Below are positions 1 to 10,998 of a stretch of DNA of 64,000 bases, piece by piece. The notes under the pieces are model-generated. The model was not told the origin of the DNA. It ran no database searches and saw only the letters and a program-made list of their open reading frames with translations. How positions within the stretch are numbered: position 1 is the stretch's first letter; the number at the start of each line of letters is the position of its first letter. Source of the DNA: Bacteroides sp. (GTDB lineage Bacteria > Bacteroidota > Bacteroidia > Bacteroidales > Bacteroidaceae); NCBI GenBank assembly GCA_022648295.1, contig JALCME010000006.1:62001-126000 (forward strand), written 5' to 3'. Position numbers and translations under genes: made by a program.

Positions 1-883
1 GATTTCTGTAAGCACAAATATGTTTATCCAATGCCACATTATAAGGACGTTGCATTGCTTTATTCAAAGACAGCTTCAATTGCTTAACTGCACTCCCATT
101 AGTATCATGATAATTTATAAAATTTGTGGCTAATGATATATAAAGAACCACTTCCATTGCATTGGCTATACATAATTTGTCTCCACTTACGTACGTTTCA
201 CCGTCGCACTTCACATTGACTTGCCCTCTCAGAGACAGCGCAGCTGGAATTCCCTCTTGGGCAATTCCTTCGTACTGAATATTCAATGATTTTTTTTTAA
301 TTTCTACTTTGTGTGGCAAAGGAGCAGAATATGATAAAGAGAAATTTAGGGCCCCAACTTTATCAGCTTGAATGCGCATTACAACCACATCATCTACAAA
401 TGAAGCAAACAAAGTACGTGTAAAAGTTACGCTATCTATTTTATACCGAGTAGTAGCAATAGCATTACTTAAGTCCAGACCGCGGTAGTAATTAGCAGGC
501 TGCTTATGACCAACAAAATCCAAGAACAAACTTCCAGCCGTGAGATAAGTCATTCCATGTTGCTTTGTCATAAATGTACGATCTATGAGTTGATGCGCTT
601 CTTGATTTTTTCCATCAAAGACTAAGCGCCTTACTTCCGGTAAGCTTTTTTTTGCTTGCGGATTAATATTATTATATGGTGATCCGGCCCAAAAAGTCTC
701 TTCATTCAATTGCAACTCCTCCCGCTCAACCCTGCCGTATGTCATTACCCCTATATGAGAGTTACCTAAAGGAAGAGCTTCTGTCCAATTGGCTGCAGGT
801 TTATTATACCACAATTTCAAATCATCCGCCCTTGAGAAATGACAGACAAAGAAAATACAGAAAAAAAGGATAAAATGCTTCAT
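1..883 (-). CDS. GH95 family glycosidase, N-terminal part (cut by window edge)
   Basis: The minus frame stays open from an ATG at 883 to the window edge, giving 294 residues. It starts with a hydrophobic signal peptide (MKHFILFFCIFFVCHFSRA), then WTEALPLGNSHIGVMTYG and QLNEETFWAGSPYNN, the hallmark start of the GH95 N-terminal beta-sandwich domain. The catalytic (alpha/alpha)6 barrel lies outside the window. GH95 enzymes are alpha-L-fucosidases or alpha-L-galactosidases; a GH95 alpha-L-galactosidase is known from a complex-xylan locus of Bacteroides ovatus. Placed next to a xylan regulator, this protein may remove alpha-L-galactose capping xylan side chains, but the substrate cannot be read from this part. 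It is divergent from the HTCS gene, with a TATCTTTG box on the minus strand at 908-915. Confidence 0.8.
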   Translation of the reverse strand, partial: MKHFILFFCIFFVCHFSRADDLKLWYNKPAANWTEALPLGNSHIGVMTYGRVEREELQLNEETFWAGSPYNNINPQAKKSLPEVRRLVFDGKNQEAHQLIDRTFMTKQHGMTYLTAGSLFLDFVGHKQPANYYRGLDLSNAIATTRYKIDSVTFTRTLFASFVDDVVVMRIQADKVGALNFSLSYSAPLPHKVEIKKKSLNIQYEGIAQEGIPAALSLRGQVNVKCDGETYVSGDKLCIANAMEVVLYISLATNFINYHDTNGSAVKQLKLSLNKAMQRPYNVALDKHICAYRN

Positions 884-907
884 ATATATAAATAGTATTT
901 CTTGAAA

Positions 908-915
908 CAAAGATA
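908..915 (-). promoter_or_regulatory. Predicted -7 box of the GH95 gene
   Basis: On the minus strand this reads TATCTTTG, matching the Bacteroides TAnnTTTG -7 consensus, 25 bp upstream of the GH95 ATG. No clear TTTG -33 element is seen at the usual spacing. The same octamer is the predicted -7 box of the divergent HTCS gene. Confidence 0.45.
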
Positions 916-966
916 AGGCATACAGAATAAAAACATAAGGACAAATTATAACAGATAGTTTACCCT

Positions 967-1070
967 ATGTTACATATCATCACTTCTTTGACAGCATAGC
1001 AGTTTCACATGTTACAGATTTTTACATTATCCATTGATTATAAGATAATTACGTCTAAGCAGATGTAACA
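967..1070. promoter_or_regulatory. Cluster of three TGTTACA motifs between GH95 and the HTCS gene
   Basis: TGTTACA or its complement TGTAACA occurs at 968-974, 1010-1016 and 1064-1070; the first sits in the 10-mer ATGTTACATA (967-976). The same motif is repeated upstream of xusA. The outer two copies lie about 60 bp upstream of the -7 boxes of GH95 and HTCS, and each reads TGTAACA toward its gene. A binding site for the HTCS or a global regulator is inferred. Confidence 0.4.
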
Positions 1071-1124
1071 CAGTCATCATTTCAAATTCTGTAAACAATT
1101 ACTAAAGTAATTATATAATTTACT

Positions 1125-1132
1125 TATCTTTG
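1125..1132 (+). promoter_or_regulatory. Predicted -7 box of the HTCS gene
   Basis: TATCTTTG matches TAnnTTTG and lies 20 bp upstream of the HTCS ATG at 1153. A convincing -33 element is not evident. Confidence 0.45.
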
Positions 1133-1152
1133 CCATATAAAAATATACTTCT

Positions 1153-4100
1153 ATGAAAATCAGACCTTTACTAACTTTATCATTACTATTACTATGGAGT
1201 AACATACTGTGTCATGCTCAATCAAGCAAACTTTTCACAACTGACAAGGAACTATCAAGCAGCTTAATCAATCAAATTTATCAAGATAAAAACGGTTTTA
1301 TTTGGATAGCTACAGAAGATGGGCTTAACCGTTATGATGGAGCAAAGTTCACCATTTATAAACACGAAGCTGGTAATGAACATTCATTATCACATAATTT
1401 TGTTCGTTGCATATTTGAAGATAAAGAAGGACATCTCTTAATAGGATGTTATAATGGAGTGCAAATGTACGATCCTCAAAAAGATTGTTTTAGCAAACTT
1501 GCAATCACGGAGAAGGGAAGCAACTTTAGCAGTAATATTAACATGATATTACAATTAAAAAACAATGATATATTAATATCAGGAAATCAACTTAGTACAT
1601 TGAAAATAAAAAAAGACAGTCTAATTGCTGTTCCCGTATCTTTATCCATCCCTATAACCACTAGCGACTATATATTAGAAGACAAAAATGAAAATTTATG
1701 GGTCGTAAAAGACGAAAATAAGATTTATCGCTTTGATAAAAGAAAAAAAGCGACAGAATATTTAATATTAGAAAAAGGTATTATCATTACGGCCTTAAGT
1801 CAAGATACAAAAGGTAATATTTATGTTGGTAGTATAAAGAACGGACTCTTCAAATATGACAAAAAAGCAGACAGATTTATTCCAATACCCAACAACGGTA
1901 AACAGGACCTGCCAGTGAAACTACTCTATCAAGCAAATCGGGATGAGTTATATATAGGAACAGATGGAGAAGGGCTAAAAGTTTACAATATTTATACCAA
2001 ACAAATAACAAACAAGCTTTTTGATAATAACTATTTCGATCTGACAAAATTAAAAATACACTCGATACTAAAAGATCGCGAAGGCAACTTTTGGTTAGCG
2101 ATCTACCAAAAAGGAGTTATGATGATCCCCGCACAACCAAACAGTTTTAAATATATTGGCCATAAGTACATAAATAAAAATATTATTGGATCATGCTGCA
2201 TAACAGCCCTACTAAGAGATCACCAAGGTACCCTATGGATTGGAACAGACAATGACGGACTATATGGAATTACCGAACAGGGAAAACAAATAGCCCATTT
2301 TACATCTTCCAATTCTTCAATTCCAGATATTATCATCAATCTATTTGAAGACTCAAATCAAAATCTATGGCTGGGCTCTTTCACAAGTGGTATGGGATAT
2401 ATCGATAAAAAGACAGGTAAATGTACTTACTTAAATAATCTAACAGATCAGAGCGGCAGTGAAATACCACGTGTTTATTCCATAGCAGAAGATGCCCAAA
2501 AGCGCTTGTGGATTGCAACAATGGGAGGGGGGCTTTATTTTTACGATTTAATGACCAAACAGTGTGTACGACCTGAGAATATTCTTCACTATAATAAATG
2601 GATCAGTTCTCTACTCTATTCAAAAGAAAAGAAACTTTATGTAGGAAGTTATGCGGGTATATATTGTATAGACCTGAACAACAATAAATTCACCTGTCAA
2701 CATGAGCTCTCGGATCATATAATCCACTCTATTCACGAAAGTAAAAACGGAGGAATTTGGCTAGGTACATCCGATGGGCTGGTATATTGGAATTCTGTCA
2801 AAAATAAAATAGTTACCTATACAACAAGGGAAGGGCTTCCTAGCAACGTAATCTATGCCATTGAAGAAGATGAACAAAATAATCTCTGGATTAGTACCGA
2901 TGCAGGTATCTCACGATTCAGTATTAAAAATCAAAAAGTGATAAATTACTTTGTAGGCGACGGATTGCAAGGAAATGAATTTAGCAAAAATGCATCATTC
3001 AAAGACGCCAATGGTACTATTTGGTTTGGAGGAGTTAATGGAATTACATATTTCAATCCAAAAGAAATCATTAACCCAGCAAAGAAATGGAACGTTCGAA
3101 TTAGCGATTTTTACCTCCACAACATCCCGGTACGAATGGGAATGAAATCCGGAGGAAAAGATATAATAAAACAACCCGTTTTTAAAGCAAAAGAATTTCA
3201 TCTTTCGCATAAAGATAATGCCTTTACAATTGAGTTTACAACAAAAGAATTGAATTGTCCGGAGCGGATAGCCTACACATATTCTATGGATCATGGCAGC
3301 TGGATCGTATTACGTCCTGGAATCAACAGAGTATCATTTAACAACTTACAGCCAGGTACCCATTCATTCAAGATACGTGCTATGGATTATAATATTCTAT
3401 CAGACATTTCTGAAGTTACAATCCTTATTGCTCCCGCATGGTATGCATCGACCTGGGCAAAGCTTCTCTATTTCCTGCTTTTCATATTGATAACTTTTAT
3501 CACTGCATTGCAACTCAAACACCGCTACCGTGCCAGACAACGGATACAGAAACATATTCATGCTGAAGAAATAAATGAGGCCAAACTACAATTTTTCATT
3601 AATATATCACATGAAATCAGGACTCCAATGTCCCTTATCATCAGTCCATTACAACAATTAATTAATATGGATAACGATGTTGTTCGACAACGTCTTTATC
3701 ATACTATACACCGGAATGCAGAACGTATATTATCTTTAGTAAACCAATTAATGGATATTCGTAAAATTGATAAAGGCCAAATGACTTTACGTTTTCAGGA
3801 AGTAAATATAGTTATATTTATTCATGAACTTTATTCTGCTTTTGAAGAACAAGCCCAAATTAAACATATTACTTTGAAATATATACCTGACGTCCAACAA
3901 TTATCTGTATGGATTGATCCAACTAACTTTGATAAAATCATAATGAATTTACTCTCCAATGCACTAAAATTCACGCCGGAAGAAGGAGAAGTGCATATCT
4001 TACTGCATACTGGTGACGATCTGGAAATAACAGGCCCCTTACGCCACTATGTAGAAATTACCATTTCCGATACGGGCATAGGAATTGACGATAAAGAAAT

Positions 4101-5184
4101 GAACCGCATATTTGAACGATTCTATCAAATACACAACAATGCCAATAGCTCCAACCCTGGAACAGGGATAGGACTCCATTTGACGCGTTCCTTGGTGGAA
4201 ATGCATCATGGAGTAATTCATGCCGAACAGAATGAAAATGGGATTGGGAGCAAATTCATTATCCGCCTTCCACTTGGGAATAGCCACTTACTACCCAATG
4301 AAATTGAGAAAGAAAAGAACTATGCGAAGAATGTCTATCACCAAACTCCGATACAACAAACCAATATAGACGAACCGAATGAGATGCATTCCAAATCAAA
4401 AACAAAGCATCGGATACTTATTGTAGAGGATGACGAAGAAATCCGCAGCTATCTTTATGAAGAATTGAGCAGCTATTACCACATTATTGAGAGTAGTAAC
4501 GGTAAAGAAGCTATGTCTCTCATCCTCAAAAAAGCTCCTTCACTCGTCATTAGCGACATCATGATGCCTGAAATGGATGGCCTGACGTTATGCCGAAAAA
4601 TAAAACAAAATGTGAATATCAATTACATTCCGGTTATCCTACTCACCGCCAAAAGCGATGAAGAAGATAATTTAGAGGGATTAGATGTCGGGGCTGATGC
4701 CTATCTAACGAAGCCATTTAGCATTGACATTGTAAAGAAGACAATAGACAATTCGATTAAAAGAAGAGAGATGCTGCGCAACTTCTATACAGGAAATCAA
4801 GAGCAGGAAGCAAAAAAACCAATTTTCGAAATGCAATCTACGGATAATAAATTATTAGACAGAATAATGAATGTTATCAATCGAAATTTAAGTAATCCAG
4901 AATTAAACGTAGAAATGATAGCCTCTGAAGTTGGTATCAGTCGCGTACATCTGCACCGTAAGCTAAAAGAACTGACGAACCAGAGTACCCGTGATCTGAT
5001 ACGGAATGTGCGTTTAAAGCAAGCCGCGAAACTTTTAGCCAATAGTCACTATAATGTAACGGAGATAACGGATTTAGTTGGATTTTCGAGTACCACCTTA
5101 TTTTCACGTTCATTTAAAGAACTTTACGGTATGACACCCACAGAATACGCAACGGCACATGCCATAAAAGATAAACCTTCATAA
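1153..5184 (+). CDS. Hybrid two-component system regulator of the xylan locus (HTCS)
   Basis: This 1343-residue protein fuses a sensor kinase and a response regulator. A signal peptide is followed by a periplasmic two-bladed propeller sensor built of Reg_prop repeats (about 30-670; motifs such as NGFIWIATEDGLNRYD and GTLWIGTDNDGLYG), a Y_Y_Y domain (about 690-770) and one membrane helix (about 775-800). In the cytoplasm are HisKA with phospho-acceptor His820 (SHEIRTP), HATPase_c (NLLSNALKFTP, then DTGIGI and GTGIGLHL), a receiver with Asp1135 (ISDIMMPEMDG) and a C-terminal AraC-type HTH (about 1245-1335). Such proteins bind a breakdown oligosaccharide in the periplasm and switch on adjacent susCD genes. 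By position this one should sense xylo-oligosaccharide and control the xus operon. All key residues are present. Confidence 0.93.
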   Translation: MKIRPLLTLSLLLLWSNILCHAQSSKLFTTDKELSSSLINQIYQDKNGFIWIATEDGLNRYDGAKFTIYKHEAGNEHSLSHNFVRCIFEDKEGHLLIGCYNGVQMYDPQKDCFSKLAITEKGSNFSSNINMILQLKNNDILISGNQLSTLKIKKDSLIAVPVSLSIPITTSDYILEDKNENLWVVKDENKIYRFDKRKKATEYLILEKGIIITALSQDTKGNIYVGSIKNGLFKYDKKADRFIPIPNNGKQDLPVKLLYQANRDELYIGTDGEGLKVYNIYTKQITNKLFDNNYFDLTKLKIHSILKDREGNFWLAIYQKGVMMIPAQPNSFKYIGHKYINKNIIGSCCITALLRDHQGTLWIGTDNDGLYGITEQGKQIAHFTSSNSSIPDIIINLFEDSNQNLWLGSFTSGMGYIDKKTGKCTYLNNLTDQSGSEIPRVYSIAEDAQKRLWIATMGGGLYFYDLMTKQCVRPENILHYNKWISSLLYSKEKKLYVGSYAGIYCIDLNNNKFTCQHELSDHIIHSIHESKNGGIWLGTSDGLVYWNSVKNKIVTYTTREGLPSNVIYAIEEDEQNNLWISTDAGISRFSIKNQKVINYFVGDGLQGNEFSKNASFKDANGTIWFGGVNGITYFNPKEIINPAKKWNVRISDFYLHNIPVRMGMKSGGKDIIKQPVFKAKEFHLSHKDNAFTIEFTTKELNCPERIAYTYSMDHGSWIVLRPGINRVSFNNLQPGTHSFKIRAMDYNILSDISEVTILIAPAWYASTWAKLLYFLLFILITFITALQLKHRYRARQRIQKHIHAEEINEAKLQFFINISHEIRTPMSLIISPLQQLINMDNDVVRQRLYHTIHRNAERILSLVNQLMDIRKIDKGQMTLRFQEVNIVIFIHELYSAFEEQAQIKHITLKYIPDVQQLSVWIDPTNFDKIIMNLLSNALKFTPEEGEVHILLHTGDDLEITGPLRHYVEITISDTGIGIDDKEMNRIFERFYQIHNNANSSNPGTGIGLHLTRSLVEMHHGVIHAEQNENGIGSKFIIRLPLGNSHLLPNEIEKEKNYAKNVYHQTPIQQTNIDEPNEMHSKSKTKHRILIVEDDEEIRSYLYEELSSYYHIIESSNGKEAMSLILKKAPSLVISDIMMPEMDGLTLCRKIKQNVNINYIPVILLTAKSDEEDNLEGLDVGADAYLTKPFSIDIVKKTIDNSIKRREMLRNFYTGNQEQEAKKPIFEMQSTDNKLLDRIMNVINRNLSNPELNVEMIASEVGISRVHLHRKLKELTNQSTRDLIRNVRLKQAAKLLANSHYNVTEITDLVGFSSTTLFSRSFKELYGMTPTEYATAHAIKDKPS

Positions 5185-5269
5185 CATTCTTCTTTCTCTA
5201 TGCATCTGTTAACAGTACGTACAAGAAAGCAACACGCTATCACTATTCAACTATAAATTCTCCTTAAAA

Positions 5270-5316
5270 ATAGTCTTGTTGAAATAGATAAAATTACTCT
5301 ATTTCAAACCAGACTG
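5270..5316 (-). terminator. Hairpin terminator of the xylan accessory enzyme genes
   Basis: Inverted repeat with a perfect 10-bp core (5279-5288 with 5298-5307), extended by a second imperfect stem AGTCTTG/CCAGACT. On the minus strand the stem is followed by ATTTTTAA, as in a Rho-independent terminator. It overlaps the stop codon of the broken esterase. Confidence 0.6.
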
Positions 5317-5903
5317 CTTTATAAAAAAATCAGTCATTTTGTTGAAGGTATTATCATTGAAGGTAATAGGGCCGTGTTGCCCGTTAGGTACGGAAATAAA
5401 CTCTGCCAATACTCCTTTTTTCTTCAAAGCTTCCGAGAAATAAATACTCTGGCAAATAGGCACCACATTATCTGCATCACCATGAATAACGAGAAATTTA
5501 GGATCATATTTATCGATATAAGTCATAGGATTAAGGAGAGACAGCATATCCAAGTTTTCAGCTGGTAGTCCGCCTATTAAAGCAGCTTCAGGTGAATCAC
5601 CGCCTTTAACCGTATCACAATTTTCCATACGTGTCATATCAATTGGACCAAACCACCCTTTAGCAACGGCTTGCCCATAATCTGGAAAGCCATTTGTTTC
5701 ATATTGTTAGCAAACCAAGCACTACCATAAATAATAACCACAACTTTATATCTAGATTGTCCGACGACATCAGGCAAATAAATATCAAGTTTGTGCCCCA
5801 CTACACTATCATTAGCATAGTTGAGATCAATCCATTTCGTTCCCTGCCCGAAAGAAAAGATTGCATGAAACATCATAAAAACAACAAATAAACACTTCTT
5901 CAT
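5299..5903 (-). pseudogene. Broken alpha/beta-hydrolase esterase with the nucleophile region deleted
   Basis: The N-terminal piece (5903 to 5634; signal peptide, then VVVIIYGSAWFANNMKQM, the oxyanion region) ends in KPLLKGGLVQLI and a stop. The C-terminal piece (to 5299) keeps WFGPIDMTRMENCDTVKGG, the acid loop HGDADNVVP and the catalytic His motif GQHG, but in another frame. The two meet near 5660, where KPLLKG runs straight into WFGPID. Roughly 100 or more codons of a normal secreted carbohydrate esterase are missing, including the GxSxGG nucleophile elbow, and the junction is out of frame. The best reading is a deletion that killed an acetyl- or feruloyl-type esterase at the end of the xylan enzyme group. 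The C-terminal piece has no plausible function alone. Confidence 0.8.
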
Positions 5904-6005
5904 CCCTTTTTATTTTTATAACGTTAACTATCACAGAAATACTGCTAATCTATTCTAAGGCATGACTCTCAAAATAGATTAGAATATAAGCACAAAAGTA
6001 TAAAT

Positions 6006-7967
<1,962 letters not shown>

Positions 7968-8052
7968 TTATAATTCTCCACTACACTATAAACTGAATTC
8001 TAACCAAACTTTTTATCTATCCTTTTCTTATCATTGTAAACCGAATTATAAA

Positions 8053-8060
8053 CAAAGTTA
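8053..8060 (-). promoter_or_regulatory. Possible -7 box of the CE6-CE1 gene
   Basis: The minus strand reads TAACTTTG, a TAnnTTTG match 107 bp upstream of the esterase ATG and just past the stop of the GH43 gene. This suggests the esterase is not simply read through from GH43. No good -33 box is seen. Confidence 0.3.
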
Positions 8061-8083
8061 ATATAAAAAAGAATCTTTCTATA

Positions 8084-9469
8084 TTATTTAGTAAATTTCC
8101 ACCAATCAAAATTAAATAATTTACAACCTTTTCTTCCTCTAAAAACAAGATACACATCATGTACTCCTGCCACCGACTCCTGCACATTCGTTTTTAATCT
8201 CTTCCAACGTTCCCATCCTCCTGTATGAGTCACTGCAATATTTGCAATCACTACACCCTCAATACTATCTATACGAACTTCAATCATACCACCACGAAGA
8301 GCACTGGCAACTGCAACGTAAAAGGCTTTGGGAGATTGTTTACCAAAATCCAGCTCACGGACTTTAATATAGTCACCATCATGGATTTCAGAAATATACA
8401 CACCAGTTTTGGCATTTGGTTCAGATTTTACTCCTTGTGAAAAAGCAAAGGTTTCCGCTTCTACCCGACGATAAGGATTAAGCACCCCCACCGGCCCAAC
8501 ACCTTCTTTTGTGGGATTAATTATAGGAAATGTGCCATCTTTATTATAGTTGAACTGCTCTACTGCCACACTACGGCAAAAGCCACCTCCACCAGGCAAC
8601 TTACCTGTGTGATAGAAAAAATACGAGTTACCTTTATAATCTACCACTCCACAATGATTAGTAAACGAACCTATATCTTGCAACGGCATGATTTCACCCA
8701 TATATTTCCATGATTCGACAGGGTTATCACTCATGGAATAAGCAATATGTTCAGGCACTCCGCCAGCTGCGTAAAGTAAATAATATTTCCTACCACGTTT
8801 GTAAAACCACGGACCTTCCACATAAGTATCCATGTATTTTATATCCCTCTGACGTTCTTTCGGATTAGGAGCACCAAAACCCTCCACCGTCTGTTTTATT
8901 ATACTGACCTTCCCTTTCAGAGAAATCATATCTTCATTTAATTCGGCATAAAACAATTCAGGATTACCCCAATAGAGATAGGCTTGCCCTCCGTCATCAA
9001 TGAATACAGTAGGATCAATATATGCCCATTCGCCATCGCAAAGCGGTTTGCCAATAGCATCCTTGAACGGTCCAATAGGACTGTCACCTACTGCCACCCC
9101 AATAGCCATAGTATTCGTCAATTTAGAATGTGCACAAACATACCAATAGAATTTACCATGCCGTTCAATGCACTGTCCTGCCCATGCACGATCATCTGCC
9201 CATGCAAATGATTCTAAAGCGAGTGGCGAACCATGGTCTGTCCAATTTACCATATCCTTTGTGGAATAAACCCGCCACTCGTTCATCCAAAAAAAATCCG
9301 CTTTATCCTCATCATGTCCGGTATAAACGTATAAAATACCATCATACACCACCGGTGCAGGATCAGAAGTATACCAAGTTTGAATAATAGGATTTTGAGC
9401 AGACAATTTATATACTAAGCCTACAAAAAGCAGAGTAATCACTGCTAGCTTTTTCATTTTCTTTTTCAT
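8084..9469 (-). CDS. GH43 glycosidase with C-terminal CBM6 (xylosidase/arabinofuranosidase)
   Basis: The ATG at 9469 (MKKKMKKLAVITLLF) is preferred over a GTG at 9481 because it opens directly on a signal peptide. The five-bladed propeller of GH43 (about 27-320) shows the catalytic base motif TSDPAPVVYDG (Asp36), the DPTVFIDDGG blade carrying the pKa-modulating Asp, and YVEGPWFYKRG with the likely catalytic acid Glu. From about residue 335 a CBM6-like beta-sandwich follows (RVEAETFAFSQG ... HDVYLVFRG). GH43 enzymes with CBM6 remove arabinofuranose or xylose from arabinoxylan fragments; which one applies here is not decidable from motifs. It probably acts in the periplasm on imported arabinoxylo-oligosaccharides. 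Confidence 0.88.
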   Translation of the reverse strand: MKKKMKKLAVITLLFVGLVYKLSAQNPIIQTWYTSDPAPVVYDGILYVYTGHDEDKADFFWMNEWRVYSTKDMVNWTDHGSPLALESFAWADDRAWAGQCIERHGKFYWYVCAHSKLTNTMAIGVAVGDSPIGPFKDAIGKPLCDGEWAYIDPTVFIDDGGQAYLYWGNPELFYAELNEDMISLKGKVSIIKQTVEGFGAPNPKERQRDIKYMDTYVEGPWFYKRGRKYYLLYAAGGVPEHIAYSMSDNPVESWKYMGEIMPLQDIGSFTNHCGVVDYKGNSYFFYHTGKLPGGGGFCRSVAVEQFNYNKDGTFPIINPTKEGVGPVGVLNPYRRVEAETFAFSQGVKSEPNAKTGVYISEIHDGDYIKVRELDFGKQSPKAFYVAVASALRGGMIEVRIDSIEGVVIANIAVTHTGGWERWKRLKTNVQESVAGVHDVYLVFRGRKGCKLFNFDWWKFTK

Positions 9470-9593
9470 ATAGTCATTCACAGTTTTATCTCCTTCAAAT
9501 CTTCACTAAAAATAAATAAACCAGCTTCACCTTTTTCATGGTTCACAACTCTTTTATATTCAATAGGCATACTGGAAGGTTTCTCTTTTGAGC

Positions 9594-9623
9594 TCCTGCA
9601 CGTTCTTCACAGAACATGCAGGA
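9594..9623 (-). terminator. Hairpin downstream of the GH10 gene
   Basis: A 13-bp stem with one imperfect pair (9594-9606 with 9611-9623) and a 4-nt loop lies 70 bp past the GH10 stop, before the GH43 gene. The following minus-strand T content is poor, so termination is only likely. Confidence 0.4.
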
Positions 9624-9692
9624 TAAATCATTATTACTAATGCACAAATTATCGTACTCCCTCAAAATAAGGGAACGATATTTCTTACTATT

Positions 9693-10829
9693 TTATTTAT
9701 CTCTATCTAACTTGAGTGGTTCTTTCAATAATTTCTTCACAAATTCCTTTGGTTGATATTTACGATTAAAAAGTAGTGCGTAATCCTTACGTCCTCTTAC
9801 AGGAAATCCATTTTTCCAAGAATCACCATCACTCACTCCCCACGCAGTTATCCTACTAATAACATTAGAATACTTAATAAAAAGATTCATATAATCTGCC
9901 ATTTTTGAATTCCAACGTTTTGATACACTATCAGGTAAAAAATCAGGATATGGATTTAAGACCTTCTTGTAAGCCAACGTATCGGAGATATTAGCAGTAT
10001 GATTAACGGCAGGCAACGCACTCATATCCCATTCTGTAATCATCACATTGACACCCGTAGAAGCATAGGCAAGAATACTCTGTTCAAAATCTTTCAAAAT
10101 AGGATAGTCCATACCTAAATGCCCTTGCATTCCTACAGCATCTATTCGCAAGCCTTTTGTTTTCATCTCATTCACTAACTTCACTACAGCATTCCGCTTT
10201 CCTGTTGCATGCATATTATAATCATTATAATATAATTCTGCGTCCGGATCAGCTTCATGAGCATATTGAAAAGCCAATGGGATAAAATCTTCACCTAAAA
10301 TTTCATAAAACCGGCTTCTACGGTAAGAACCATCTTCCATTATGGCTTCATTTACTACATCCCAACCTTTAACGCGACCTTTATAACGACCAACAATAGT
10401 GTAAATATGATTTTTCATGCGCGTTTTTAGAATTTCTGGTGATACATTCTCACCATTCTTGTCCACACAGAACCAAAGGGCTAATTGCGAATGCCATATT
10501 AAACAATGCCCAATGATAAACATGTTATTATCTTCGCCGAACTTTACAAACTTATCAGCTAATCTAAAATCATATCTATTTTCCTCTGGATGAATAGCCT
10601 GACATTTCATACAATTCTCTGCAACAACAGAATTAAAATGCCTCTTAATAATCTTCACTGCATTTGTATCACAACCTGTAATTTGTGCTGAATTTAATGC
10701 CACTCCTATTAGAAATTTGCTACTAAGAACAGACTTTAAAGTAGGTTCTTCTAACAAAAGTGGTTTAGCAGCATATACACATAATGCCGCACACACAAAT
10801 ATAATTACCAAAATTCTTTTATTCTTCAT
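9693..10829 (-). CDS. GH10 endo-beta-1,4-xylanase
   Basis: Start set at the ATG at 10829, which gives a clean signal peptide ([20 protein letters not shown]); upstream in-frame codons encode an implausible hydrophobic leader. The 378-residue protein is a single-domain (beta/alpha)8 GH10. It shows GHCLIWHSQ in strand 3, [11 protein letters not shown] with acid/base Glu161, and MITEWDMS with nucleophile Glu266. No CBM or lipobox is seen, so it is probably periplasmic, trimming the xylo-oligosaccharides that the surface xylanase releases. It is separated from xyn10C by a strong terminator and has its own -7 box candidate (minus strand 10911-10918), so its regulation may differ from that of the xus operon. 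Confidence 0.93.
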   Translation of the reverse strand: MKNKRILVIIFVCAALCVYAAKPLLLEEPTLKSVLSSKFLIGVALNSAQITGCDTNAVKIIKRHFNSVVAENCMKCQAIHPEENRYDFRLADKFVKFGEDNNMFIIGHCLIWHSQLALWFCVDKNGENVSPEILKTRMKNHIYTIVGRYKGRVKGWDVVNEAIMEDGSYRRSRFYEILGEDFIPLAFQYAHEADPDAELYYNDYNMHATGKRNAVVKLVNEMKTKGLRIDAVGMQGHLGMDYPILKDFEQSILAYASTGVNVMITEWDMSALPAVNHTANISDTLAYKKVLNPYPDFLPDSVSKRWNSKMADYMNLFIKYSNVISRITAWGVSDGDSWKNGFPVRGRKDYALLFNRKYQPKEFVKKLLKEPLKLDRDK

Positions 10830-10910
10830 ATTAACCAATATTCTATTACACTTACTAAATATATTTTCACTATCTATAATTATGAGGCATAGTATTACAA
10901 GGCATTGATA

Positions 10911-10918
10911 CAAACATA
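10911..10918 (-). promoter_or_regulatory. Predicted -7 box of the GH10 gene
   Basis: The minus strand reads TATGTTTG (TAnnTTTG), 82 bp upstream of the chosen ATG and directly after the xus operon terminator. Confidence 0.4.
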
Positions 10919-10937
10919 TAATACACAAATTAGAAAA

Positions 10938-10978
10938 TATTGAATAGTAGAATACTTCATATACTCTACTATTCAATA
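10938..10978 (-). terminator. Rho-independent terminator of the xus operon
   Basis: A perfect 14-bp inverted repeat (10938-10951 with 10965-10978) with a 13-nt loop lies 20 bp after the xyn10C stop. On the minus strand it is followed by a T-rich tail (TTTTCTAATTTG). It marks the end of the xusA-xyn10C transcript. Confidence 0.75.
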
Positions 10979-10998
10979 AGCTAACTTAATTAACCATA

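Noticed and set aside
676..873. Plus-strand ORF of 65 codons
   Set aside because: It is antisense to the GH95 coding frame, which is open throughout with recognisable motifs.
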